This document shows, piece after piece, positions 1-6,646 of a DNA stretch of 29,128 nucleotides. The notes below the pieces were generated by a model. The model made no database searches. It saw only the letters and a program-made list of their open reading frames with translations, and was not told where the DNA came from. The stretch lies in the NCBI GenBank assembly GCA_024653345.1, contig JANLFV010000016.1, positions 1 to 29,128 on the forward strand, written 5' to 3'. A program made the position numbers and the translations under genes. Each line of letters begins with the position of its first letter. Position 1 is the first letter of the stretch. The stretch is from Candidatus Acetothermia bacterium (GTDB lineage: Bacteria > Bipolaricaulota > Bipolaricaulia > RBG-16-55-9 > JANLFV01).

Positions 1-16
1 CACCTCCTTCCAAGCC

Positions 17-46
17 TTTATACACCTAAGACCCCCTGCCTGTCAA
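17..46 (-). promoter_or_regulatory. Leftward sigma-70 promoter at the window edge
   Basis: On the minus strand TTGACA (41-46), an 18-nt spacer and TATAAA (17-22) form a strong promoter. Bases 1-9 (CACCTCCTT on +) read AAGGAGGTG on the minus strand, a full SD, so a leftward gene should start just outside the window. It diverges from uvrC. Confidence 0.7.
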
Positions 47-109
47 GAGGGGAGGAGGAAATCAGCTAGGGAAAGGGGTTTACCACGGCCAGAGATCAGC
101 TGTTCGCCG

Positions 110-138
110 TTGAAGGGTCGGGCTGGAGGCTCTACACT
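110..138 (+). promoter_or_regulatory. uvrC promoter, giving an almost leaderless transcript
   Basis: TTGAAG (110-115), a 17-nt spacer and TACACT (133-138). Transcription would begin near 145, while the uvrC ATG is at 147. Only a weak AAGG precedes the ATG, so the mRNA would carry virtually no leader. Confidence 0.5.
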
Positions 139-146
139 GATAAAGG

Positions 147-1976
147 ATGGAGCGGCACTGGCAGGAGCGGCTGAGAGGCATTCCTGAGAGCCAGGGGGTC
201 TACCTCTTCAAGGACCGCGCGGGCGAGGTGATCTATGTCGGGAAGGCCGGCTCGCTCCGGAGCCGGGTCCGGTCCTACTTCCAGAGATACCACCAACTGA
301 ACGAGACGAAGGTCCGCGCGATCGTCGAGAGCCTGGCCGACTGGGAATACATCGTCACCGCCTCGGAGGTCGAGGCCCTCGTCCTCGAAGAGGACCTGAT
401 CAAGAGCTATCGCCCGCGATTCAATGTCCGGCTCAAGGACGATAAGCGCTTCCCTTACCTCGCGGTCACGCTGCAGGAGCCGTTCCCCAGGCTCTTGCTC
501 ACCCGGCGGGCCGAGCCTGACAGGGCCCGCTACTTCGGGCCCTATACCAATGCCCAACTGGTCCGGGAGAGCCTCAGCGCCCTCCGGGCGCTCTTCCCGA
601 TCCGGGGCTGCAACGACCGGATCACGCCGGGCCGGGCGAGCCGGAAGCGGGCCTGCCTCGACTACTCCCTCAAGCAGTGCGCGGCCCCCTGCGTGGGGAA
701 GGTCGCGCAAGAGGAGTATCGCCGGCTCGCGGAGGGCCTCTGCCGGTTCCTCGAGGGGCGGAGGGCCGACCTCCTCGAGGAGCTGAGAGCGGAGATGGCC
801 GAGGCCGCGCGGGCCCTGGAGTTCGAGCGGGCGGCCCGCCTCCGGGACCGAATCGCGGCGTTCGAGCGACTGGTCGGGCCGAGGCCGGCCCGGCCAGGGT
901 CCCGGCCAGAGCCGGGGGCCGAGCGGGATGCCCTCGGGCTGGCCTGCGCTGAGGGCCTCTGCATCGTCCAGCTCTTCTCTGTCCGGGACGGAAGGGTCCG
1001 GCGGGGGGAGCGGTTCGCGCTCGAGGCCCCGGAGGGCTCGACCGCTGGCGAGGCCCTGAGCGCCTTCCTCAGGCGGTTCTACTCCGAGGGCGCTGAAGTC
1101 CCCCAAGAGGTCCTTCTCCCCCAGCCGGTCGAGGAGCCGGAGCTGCTCGAGCGCTGGCTCGCCGGCCTCCGCGGCGGAAGGGTCCGTCTCCTGGTCCCGC
1201 GGCGAGGGCCGAGGCTCGGGCTGGTCCGGCTCGCCAGCCGGAATGCCGAGCTGGCCCTGGCGGAGGAGCGGCTCAAGGCTAGGAGGGCCGAGCGGGAGCA
1301 GGCGGCCCTGGAAGAGCTCCAGCGTTACCTCGGCCTGCAAGGCCCGCCGCGGCGGATCGAGGGCTACGATATCTCGACGATCCAGGGCTCCGAGCCGGTC
1401 GGGGCGATGGTGGTCTTCGAAAACGGCCTTCCGAGGAAGTCGGCCTACCGGCGATTCAGGATCAAGGGCGCGGCCGGCCGCGACGACCTCGCGATGCTCG
1501 CCGAGGTCTTGGGGCGGAGGATCGCGGACGAGCGGTTCCCTCCCCCGCCGGACCTGGTCCTGCTCGACGGCGGGAAGGGCCAGCTCGCCGCGGCCCGGGC
1601 AGCCATGCGGGCCCGCGGCTGGGCCGAGGTCCCGGCGGTCGCGCTCACCAAGGAGTTCGAGGAGGTCTTCGTCGAGGGCCGAGCCACCCCGCTCGCCATC
1701 CCCAAGGATTCGCCGGCGCTCTATCTTTTGCAGCGGGTCCGGGACGAGGCCCACCGCTTCGCAGTCGAGTATCACCGCCTCCGGCGGAAGAGGCGGGCCC
1801 TCCGCTCGGAGCTCGAGGGGATTCCCGGGATCGGGCCGAAGCGGGCGAGGCTCCTCTTGCGGCGCTTCGGCTCGCTCGCCCGCTTGAGGGAGGCGAGCTT
1901 AGAAGACCTGCTCTCTGTGCCCGGCCTGCCCAAGGCCGTGGCGGAGCGGGTCTACCGCGCGCTCCACGAAGCCTAG
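147..1976 (+). CDS. uvrC: UvrABC excinuclease subunit C
   Basis: This is the dual-incision nuclease of bacterial nucleotide excision repair; it cuts on both sides of a lesion handed over by UvrA/UvrB. The 609 residues match the family length. In order: an N-terminal GIY-YIG nuclease domain (GVYLF at 17-21, VIYVGKA at 28-34); a four-cysteine segment (GCNDR, ACLDY, QCAAPC), the spacing associated with the UvrC iron-sulfur cluster; a UVR UvrB-binding helix (ALEFERAARLRDRI); the RNase H-like 5'-incision domain, with D408 (EGYDIS), D446/D447 (GRDD), D474 (LLDGGKG) and H536 (RDEAH) as likely catalytic residues; and a C-terminal helix-hairpin-helix pair (GIPGIGPKRA, SVPGLPKAVA). It stands alone, divergent from a leftward gene and convergent with the lipoprotein gene. 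The ATG at 147 fits the family N-terminus. Confidence 0.97.
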   Translation: MERHWQERLRGIPESQGVYLFKDRAGEVIYVGKAGSLRSRVRSYFQRYHQLNETKVRAIVESLADWEYIVTASEVEALVLEEDLIKSYRPRFNVRLKDDKRFPYLAVTLQEPFPRLLLTRRAEPDRARYFGPYTNAQLVRESLSALRALFPIRGCNDRITPGRASRKRACLDYSLKQCAAPCVGKVAQEEYRRLAEGLCRFLEGRRADLLEELRAEMAEAARALEFERAARLRDRIAAFERLVGPRPARPGSRPEPGAERDALGLACAEGLCIVQLFSVRDGRVRRGERFALEAPEGSTAGEALSAFLRRFYSEGAEVPQEVLLPQPVEEPELLERWLAGLRGGRVRLLVPRRGPRLGLVRLASRNAELALAEERLKARRAEREQAALEELQRYLGLQGPPRRIEGYDISTIQGSEPVGAMVVFENGLPRKSAYRRFRIKGAAGRDDLAMLAEVLGRRIADERFPPPPDLVLLDGGKGQLAAARAAMRARGWAEVPAVALTKEFEEVFVEGRATPLAIPKDSPALYLLQRVRDEAHRFAVEYHRLRRKRRALRSELEGIPGIGPKRARLLLRRFGSLARLREASLEDLLSVPGLPKAVAERVYRALHEA

Positions 1977-2014
1977 CACACTGTTTCTGGTGCAGTTGCC
2001 TTGATGAGGGACTT

Positions 2015-2035
2015 CCTCTCCCCTGGAGGGAGAGG
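2015..2035. repeat. Perfect 8-bp hairpin between convergent genes
   Basis: CCTCTCCC, a 5-nt loop, then GGGAGAGG, between the convergent ends of uvrC and the lipoprotein gene. No T-tract follows on either strand. The flanking wording (…ATTGAGGTGAG) resembles dispersed intergenic palindromes seen in many GC-rich genomes. It could end transcription from both sides or be a REP-like element. Confidence 0.45.
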
Positions 2036-2063
2036 ATTGAGGTGAGCGTAACGGAGTGCTAGC

Positions 2064-2738
2064 CTAGCCCCGGCACTCGACCCTCAGGATGAAGGTGGCC
2101 GTCCCCTGGTATTGCTTTGCCGGGAAGAGGCGCCAGCTCCCCAGGATCGAGAAGGGCTCGCGCGGCGAGGCCGGGCGGTCCTGGGGGACTATGACCTCGT
2201 GGACCAGCCCATTTGGGTCCATCTTGGTCACCGTCCAGGGGCCGACCTCGTCGGTCCGCCGCTCGGCCTGAAGGCTGTTCACGAAGACATTCGGGGAGAA
2301 GAGCCTTTCATCCGGCTCGACCCGCCAGTAGTAGCTCCCGGTGCTCGCATCATAGATCTCGCTCGCGCTCAGGTAGATTGTCTCCCCCGGCTCGACCACA
2401 TGGACCGTGGCGGTCGAGCTGGCGCGGCAGTCCTCGCCCTCGGCAGTGAGCGTGTAGTCCGTGGTATACGCGGGCGAGACCACCAGCTCGCCCCGGGGCG
2501 GGACCTCCCCGATCCCCGGGGAAAGCCTTGCTCGGGTGAGCCGCTCGGCCACGGCCCAGCGGAGGAGGGCTGCCTCCCCAGGGCAGATGTAGATATCCTT
2601 GGCGGGGAGGAACTCCCGCTCCGCTGCCGGGACATTCCGATTGACATAGAGCTCGGCCCAGGCCCAGAGGCACTCGCACCCCGCGAGCGCGAAGGGCAAT
2701 ACCAGGGCCAGCAGCAAAAGTATTGCTCTTTTAGGCAT
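2064..2738 (-). CDS. Putative lipoprotein with an Ig-like segment
   Basis: A 224-residue exported protein of unknown function. The N-terminus MPKRAILLLLALVLPFALAG followed by C21 is a lipoprotein signal peptide with lipobox LAG-C, so the mature protein should be lipidated on C21 and membrane-anchored. Residues about 50-115 (…LVVSPAYTTDYTLTAEG… then STATVHV) resemble a bacterial Ig-like/PKD beta-sandwich strand pattern. The remainder contains many W, Y and F residues and no enzymatic motif I can name. The start is the ATG at 2738, preceded by GGGAGG at good spacing; an upstream in-frame extension lacks a signal peptide and an SD. The gene lies just downstream of the phosphoesterase gene but has its own promoter in the gap. 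Confidence 0.75.
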   Translation of the reverse strand: MPKRAILLLLALVLPFALAGCECLWAWAELYVNRNVPAAEREFLPAKDIYICPGEAALLRWAVAERLTRARLSPGIGEVPPRGELVVSPAYTTDYTLTAEGEDCRASSTATVHVVEPGETIYLSASEIYDASTGSYYWRVEPDERLFSPNVFVNSLQAERRTDEVGPWTVTKMDPNGLVHEVIVPQDRPASPREPFSILGSWRLFPAKQYQGTATFILRVECRG

Positions 2739-2760
2739 CTTCTCGCCTCCCTTCGGGTTA

Positions 2761-2790
2761 ATTCTATGCCGATAGCCCCGGAGCAGGCAA
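2761..2790 (-). promoter_or_regulatory. Promoter of the lipoprotein gene
   Basis: On the minus strand TTGCCT (2785-2790), an 18-nt spacer and TAGAAT (2761-2766). The start point would lie near 2754, giving a short leader that contains the SD. Confidence 0.5.
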
Positions 2791-2800
2791 GCGGCCCGCC

Positions 2801-3265
2801 TCAGGCCCTCTTCCGGAGGAGGAGCCAATTCTTGGGGTCCTTCTCCTTCTGGAAGCGGATGAGGGCGTAGCGCCCTTGGAGCCGCTCGCCGTGGATTTCG
2901 ACAACGATCTCGTCCGCCGCCCACTTGAGCGGCTCGAACCAGCCCCGGTCCCAGAGCTCGACCCTCCCGGCCCCGTATTGGCCCTCGGGGATCACCCCCT
3001 CGAAGTCCGCGTATTCCAGGGGATGGTCCTCGACCTCCACGGCCAGGCGGCGCTCGCCCGGGGCCGTCGGGGGCCCCTTGGGGACAGCCCAGCTTTTCAG
3101 GACCCCATCGTGCTCGAGCCGGAGGTCGTAGTGGAGGTGGGTGGCATGGTGCTTCTGGACCACATAGATCGGCTTGTCATGCGGGTGTGAGCCCGGCTCG
3201 CCTCCGCCCGCGGGCTCGCCCGTCTTAGCGAAGTCCCGCTTCTTCTTATACTCTTCGAGGCTCAT
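2801..3265 (-). CDS. Stand-alone DNA 3'-phosphoesterase (LigD PE domain)
   Basis: 154 residues matching the phosphoesterase domain that is the N-terminal module of bacterial non-homologous end-joining ligase LigD. That domain trims 3'-ribonucleotides and 3'-phosphates to give clean 3'-OH ends. The core [20 protein letters not shown] is at residues 34-53 and SWAVPKGPP follows. H39, H45, D47, R49, H81 and Y85 line up at a constant offset of three with the active-site H42, H48, D50, R52, H84 and Y88 known from Pseudomonas LigD. No ligase or polymerase domain is attached. The start is the ATG at 3265, which overlaps the nth stop codon as ATGA and has a G-rich SD-like stretch before it, so translation is probably coupled to nth. 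A 12-residue upstream extension is unlikely. Confidence 0.9.
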   Translation of the reverse strand: MSLEEYKKKRDFAKTGEPAGGGEPGSHPHDKPIYVVQKHHATHLHYDLRLEHDGVLKSWAVPKGPPTAPGERRLAVEVEDHPLEYADFEGVIPEGQYGAGRVELWDRGWFEPLKWAADEIVVEIHGERLQGRYALIRFQKEKDPKNWLLLRKRA

Positions 3266-3891
3266 ACCCCCACCCTCGGGCAGATGGCGCTGAGCGTGCA
3301 CTCCGGGCAGTTGGGCCGCTTGGCAGTGCAGACGGCCCGGCCGTGGGCCTTCAGGAGCCAGGGGAGCCTCTTCCAGGCGCTCCGCGGGAAGAGGGCCATC
3401 AGGTCCTGCTCGATCTTGTCCGGGTCCTTGCTCTGGGAGAGCCCGAGCCGCTGGGCCAGCCGGATGACATGGGTGTCCACTACAATCCCCTCGACCTTGT
3501 CGAAGGCGTTCTGGAGGATCGCATTGGCCGTCTTCCGCCCGACACCCGGGAGCTCCATCAGCTCTTCCAGGGTCTGGGGGACCTGGCCGGCGTGGCGCTC
3601 GAGGAAGGCAAGGCAGGCCGCTTGGATGCTCTTGGCCTTATTCCGGTAGAAGGGGATTCGCGCGATCGCCTCCTCCAGCTCCGCGAGGGGGGCATGGGCG
3701 TAGTCCTCGGCCCGCCTGTATCTCTTGAACAGCTCCGCGGTCGTGGCGTTCACCACCTCGTCCCGGCACTGGGCGGAGAGGATGGCCGCGACGAGGAGCT
3801 CGAGCGGGGTGTCGAAGTGCAGATAGTAACGAGCATCGGGATAGGCTCCCTCCAGCACTGCCAGGATCTTCTTCGCCCGCTCCTCGGCCAT
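3262..3891 (-). CDS. nth: Endonuclease III (DNA glycosylase/AP lyase)
   Basis: A base-excision-repair enzyme that removes oxidised pyrimidines and cleaves abasic sites by beta-elimination. The 209 residues match E. coli Nth in length. The helix-hairpin-helix [13 protein letters not shown] carries the lyase lysine at K120, the same number as in E. coli, and VVDTHVIRL supplies the catalytic aspartate D139. The C-terminal [4Fe-4S] ligands C188, C195, C198 and C204 have the canonical C-x6-C-x2-C-x5-C spacing. The start is the ATG at 3891 with AAGGTGGAG before it; the reading frame stays open further upstream (to 4068), but that stretch is Pro/Gly/Ala-rich and has no family match. It is divergent from trpS, and its stop codon overlaps the phosphoesterase start by ATGA, forming a two-gene repair operon. 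Confidence 0.95.
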   Translation of the reverse strand: MAEERAKKILAVLEGAYPDARYYLHFDTPLELLVAAILSAQCRDEVVNATTAELFKRYRRAEDYAHAPLAELEEAIARIPFYRNKAKSIQAACLAFLERHAGQVPQTLEELMELPGVGRKTANAILQNAFDKVEGIVVDTHVIRLAQRLGLSQSKDPDKIEQDLMALFPRSAWKRLPWLLKAHGRAVCTAKRPNCPECTLSAICPRVGV

Positions 3892-4069
3892 GCTCCACCT
3901 TGGCCCCAGATTAGCGCTCGCGCCAGCCTGGTGACAAGGGTGAGAAGCTGGTGCGGCAGCATCCCGGGGATGCTCAGAATGGCCTGGGCGAGAATTTCCC
4001 CTCCCAGCCGTGGGGTGCGTTGCTATGCCGCCGGCCGGTTGCAATGGCGCGTCGAGCCTGCTGGGCAAG

Positions 4070-4098
4070 TTGACAGCAACTTAGAGAGACCCTATAAT
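4070..4098 (+). promoter_or_regulatory. Consensus sigma-70 promoter of trpS
   Basis: TTGACA (4070-4075), exactly 17 nt, TATAAT (4093-4098): a full consensus match. Transcription should start near 4105, leaving a leader of about 80 nt that contains a short ORF. Confidence 0.85.
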
Positions 4099-4132
4099 TC
4101 CTCAGACTTCAGCAGCAATCGAGGTGATCGCA

Positions 4133-4177
4133 ATGGCGATGCTGAGCGGTGATCGTCTTTGGGAGGCTTCCCGATAG
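4133..4177 (+). CDS. Possible 14-residue leader peptide upstream of trpS
   Basis: MAMLSGDRLWEASR, followed by TAG at 4175-4177. GAGGTGAT (4121-4128) is the only good SD in the trpS leader, and it serves this ATG. One tryptophan codon lies five codons before the stop. The stop is 10 nt before the trpS ATG at 4188, which has no SD of its own, an arrangement suited to termination-reinitiation. No Trp-codon run or terminator hairpin typical of classical attenuation is visible. Whether it is translated is inferred. Confidence 0.5.
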   Translation: MAMLSGDRLWEASR

Positions 4178-4187
4178 GGCTTCCTCG

Positions 4188-5183
4188 ATGAAGGAGCGAG
4201 TCTTCTCCGGGATCCAGCCGACCGGAGAGATGCACATCGGCAACTACTTCGGCGCCGTCGTCAACTATGTCCGCCTCCAGGAGCAACACGACTGCATCTA
4301 CTCCATCGTCGACTATCATGCTATCACCGTAGAACACGACCCCAAGTTTCTCCCCGCGAAGGTGCTCTCGATGGCCGCGGACCTCTTGGCCTGCGGGATC
4401 GATCCCAAGCGGGCCATCCTCTTCGTGCAGTCACATGTGCCGGAGCACACCGAGCTCGCTTGGATCTTCAACTGCCTCACCTCCTTCGGGGACCTGGGGC
4501 GGATGACCCAGTTCAAGGACAAGTCCGAGCAGCAGGAGTTCGTGAGCGCGGGGCTCTTCGACTACCCCGTCCTCCAGGCTGCGGACATCCTCCTCTATCG
4601 TGCGAGCAAGGTCCCGGTGGGCGAGGACCAGCTGCAGCACCTCGAGCTGGCTCGGCGGATCGCCCGGCGGTTCAACGGCCGGTTCGGGGAGTTCTTCCCC
4701 GAGGTCGAGCCGATCCTCTCCGAAGCCCCGCGGCTGATGTCGCCTGCCGATCCGGGGCAGAAGATGAGCAAGTCCCTCGGGGATAAGCACTATATCGGCG
4801 TGATGGAGCCCGAGGCCTCAATCCGAGAGAAGATCAAGACCGCCGTCACGGATGTCGGTCCGCGCGGTGAGCAGATGAGCCCGGGGGTGGCGAACTTATT
4901 CCTGATCCTGAAGCTCTCCGCCGACTCCAAGCTCTACGCGGAACTGGAACAGGCATATCAGGCGGGGACGCTGAGGTATGTCCGCTTGAAGGAGGCCGTG
5001 GCCGAGAGCCTGCTCGGGATGCTCCGCCCGCTCCAGGCGAGGCGGCGGGAGTTGGAGAAGGACCTGGGCAGCGTTAGACTGGTCCTGGAGGATGGAGCCA
5101 GCCGAGCGCGCGAGATCGCCCAACAGAACATGAAGGAGATCCGGCGGCTCATGGGCGTGGGCCCGGAGAGCCTCAAAGCTTGA
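4188..5183 (+). CDS. trpS: Tryptophanyl-tRNA synthetase
   Basis: A class I aminoacyl-tRNA synthetase that charges tRNA-Trp. The 331 residues from the ATG at 4188 match the bacterial form. The HIGH-type signature is MHIGNY (HIGN at 16-19) within SGIQPTGEMHIGNYFGA, the usual N-terminus of the family. The second nucleotide-binding signature KMSKS is at 192-196, after PADPGQ. GEDQLQHLELAR is the typical connecting segment. A GTG at 4149 in the same frame would add 13 residues not expected in the family and lacks an SD. The ATG at 4188 also lacks an SD, and the leader ORF stops just before it. Its 3' end overlaps the convergent transporter gene by 11 bp. Confidence 0.96.
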   Translation: MKERVFSGIQPTGEMHIGNYFGAVVNYVRLQEQHDCIYSIVDYHAITVEHDPKFLPAKVLSMAADLLACGIDPKRAILFVQSHVPEHTELAWIFNCLTSFGDLGRMTQFKDKSEQQEFVSAGLFDYPVLQAADILLYRASKVPVGEDQLQHLELARRIARRFNGRFGEFFPEVEPILSEAPRLMSPADPGQKMSKSLGDKHYIGVMEPEASIREKIKTAVTDVGPRGEQMSPGVANLFLILKLSADSKLYAELEQAYQAGTLRYVRLKEAVAESLLGMLRPLQARRRELEKDLGSVRLVLEDGASRAREIAQQNMKEIRRLMGVGPESLKA

Positions 5184-6402
5184 AGCTCAGGACAAGCACC
5201 CCCAGGCCGATGGTCAGCAGAGTCAAGGGGAGCCCGACCTTGAGATACTCGAAGAATCCCAGCTGAAAGCCCTGCCGGTCGGCACTCTCCAGGACGATCA
5301 GGTTGGCTGTGGAGCCGATGAGGGTGAGGTTCCCCGCGAGCGTCGAGGCCATCGCCAGGCTCAACCAGGCCAGCGTGCCCCCGCCGGCAAGGGAGATGAC
5401 CGGCGAGAGGAGCAGGACGGCCGGGACGTTGCTCACCAGGTTCGAGGCGACAAGCGTAACCCAGGAGATATTAAGGACCGCGAACCTCCCGGAGAACCAG
5501 CGGGAGGCGTGAGAGATCACCTGATCGATCAGCCCGGCCTCTTCCACCCCGCGCATCACCACGAAGAGCCCGGCGAAGATCAGTAGCAGCGGCCAGTCGA
5601 CATACTGCAACGGCCGGCGCGGGCGGTTGCTCCCGAGGACAATCAGCAGGGCCGCGCAGCTGATCGCTACTGCTTGCGGCGCGTAGCCGAGCATCAGCAG
5701 CATGAGGAACAGTAGCATCACCAGGGATGAAAGGATGAGCAGCCCGCGTTGGACCTGGGCGTTGGCGGGCTTGGGCAGATCGGGGAGCGGCTTGAGAGGA
5801 AGGCTTAGCTGTCTTCTGTAGACCATCCAGATCAGCCCGAAGTCGAGCACCAGGCCGGCGAGGGCAATCGGCAAGAGAGCGAGCCAGAAGTCAAGGAAGT
5901 GGATTCCGGAGCGGAGGCCGATCAGCATGTTCTGAGGATTCCCGATCACGGTCATCGTGCTCCCGATGTTGGCCGCGGTGGCCAGGGCAATGAGATAGGG
6001 CTGGGGAGGGAGTTCCAGCCTTTGCACCAGTCGCAGCAAGACCGGTGTGAACATGAGGCAGATGGTGTCGTTCATGAAGAAGGCGGAGAGCAGCCCGCTG
6101 CTTGCCACGATGAGGGCGAGTAGTGCTCCGCGGCTGTGGGCACGCTTGAGGATGAATAGCTCCAAGACCTCAAAGAAGCCCGAGATCTCGAGGTAGGCGA
6201 CGATGATCATCATTCCCAGCAGGAAGACGATCGTGTCGAGGTCGATCGCCGCGTAGGCTTGCGCCGGCGTGAGCACGCCGAACAGGACCATCGCCACTGC
6301 CCCGACGAGCGCTCCCGCGGCCCGACTGATGTGCACCCGGGGGATCTTCTGGATCCCGACGATCAGGTAGGTCAGGAGCAAGATAGCGAGTGCAGTCAAC
6401 AT
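5173..6402 (-). CDS. ArsB/NhaD-type ion transporter
   Basis: A 409-residue polytopic inner-membrane protein of the ion-transporter superfamily (ArsB, NhaD, YbiR and SLC13-like permeases) with about 10-12 hydrophobic helices. Two inverted-topology halves are visible. Each has a re-entrant signature: FFMNDTICLMF (108-118) with NIGSTMTVIGNPQNMLIG (145-162), and NLVSNVPAVLLLSP (321-334) with AGNLTLIGSTANLIV (356-370). The substrate cannot be read from sequence; arsenite, sodium/proton and organic anions are all family possibilities. The gene lies downstream of the lysine-rich microprotein under one promoter, divergent from an ArsR-family regulator, so substrate-responsive control is a reasonable inference. 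The ATG at 6402 has only a weak SD, and a 10-bp hairpin ends about 13 nt before it. Confidence 0.85.
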   Translation of the reverse strand: MLTALAILLLTYLIVGIQKIPRVHISRAAGALVGAVAMVLFGVLTPAQAYAAIDLDTIVFLLGMMIIVAYLEISGFFEVLELFILKRAHSRGALLALIVASSGLLSAFFMNDTICLMFTPVLLRLVQRLELPPQPYLIALATAANIGSTMTVIGNPQNMLIGLRSGIHFLDFWLALLPIALAGLVLDFGLIWMVYRRQLSLPLKPLPDLPKPANAQVQRGLLILSSLVMLLFLMLLMLGYAPQAVAISCAALLIVLGSNRPRRPLQYVDWPLLLIFAGLFVVMRGVEEAGLIDQVISHASRWFSGRFAVLNISWVTLVASNLVSNVPAVLLLSPVISLAGGGTLAWLSLAMASTLAGNLTLIGSTANLIVLESADRQGFQLGFFEYLKVGLPLTLLTIGLGVLVLSFKL

Positions 6403-6415
6403 TTCCGGGAAAGCC

Positions 6416-6446
6416 GAGGCGCGCCGATCCAGCGGTGGCGCGCCTC
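6416..6446 (-). promoter_or_regulatory. Perfect 10-bp hairpin between microprotein and transporter genes
   Basis: GAGGCGCGCC (6416-6425), an 11-nt loop, and GGCGCGCCTC (6437-6446). In the minus-strand transcript it sits 21 nt after the microprotein stop and 13 nt before the transporter ATG. No T-tract follows, so it is more likely an RNA-stability or expression-ratio element than a simple terminator. Confidence 0.6.
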
Positions 6447-6467
6447 ACTTGTGAGCCCTGATAGGTG

Positions 6468-6524
6468 TTACTTCTTCTTGCCGCCGGCGGGCTTCTTGGC
6501 CCCGCCCTTCTTCTTCAAGAGCAT
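6468..6524 (-). CDS. Lysine-rich 18-residue microprotein
   Basis: MLLKKKGGAKKPAGGKKK, eight lysines in 18 residues and no acidic residue. AGGAGGTGA stands 6 nt before the ATG and is the exact complement of the nine-base 16S anti-SD. It is the first gene after a TTGACA-17-TATAAT promoter, so transcription and translation signals are both close to optimal. It is followed by a hairpin and the transporter gene. I recognise no family. An RNA-, DNA- or membrane-surface-binding peptide, or a leader whose translation sets transporter expression, are possible roles. The high charge argues against a membrane-spanning peptide. Confidence 0.65.
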   Translation of the reverse strand: MLLKKKGGAKKPAGGKKK

Positions 6525-6571
6525 CGGGGCTCACCTCCTCCCTTGTCGCAGAGATCCGCGCACGTGCGCAC

Positions 6572-6600
6572 TTGACCACCCGGGCTAGCGAGATTATAAT
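6572..6600 (+). promoter_or_regulatory. Rightward promoter of the ArsR-family gene (half of a mirrored pair)
   Basis: TTGACC (6572-6577), 17 nt, TATAAT (6595-6600). The -10 lies in the palindrome ATTATAAT (6593-6600) shared with the leftward promoter. A 12-bp perfect palindrome GCGCACGTGCGC (6558-6569) abuts the -35 and is a candidate operator. Confidence 0.75.
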
Positions 6601-6621
6601 GCACCTTGCGAGCTCTGTCAA
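6593..6621 (-). promoter_or_regulatory. Leftward promoter of the microprotein-transporter operon (half of a mirrored pair)
   Basis: On the minus strand TTGACA (6616-6621), 17 nt, TATAAT (6593-6598): full consensus. Both promoters are symmetric about 6596.5, with CACTTGAC (6569-6576) mirrored by GTCAAGTG (6617-6624). Polymerase can occupy only one orientation at a time. Confidence 0.8.
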
Positions 6622-6646
6622 GTGATCTCCATTACGGAGGCGGCCG

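Noticed and set aside
132-1775. 547-codon open frame on the minus strand opposite uvrC
   Set aside because: The opposite strand is clearly uvrC. The product is Arg/Pro/Leu/Glu-rich with no domain or SD, as expected for antisense frames in GC-rich genes.
2112-2870. 252-codon plus-strand frame across the lipoprotein gene and the end of the phosphoesterase gene
   Set aside because: It runs through two genes with good starts and motifs on the other strand; no SD and no recognisable fold.
4149-4187. GTG start for trpS 39 nt upstream
   Set aside because: It adds residues not seen in the family, and the only SD in the leader is spaced for the ATG at 4133.
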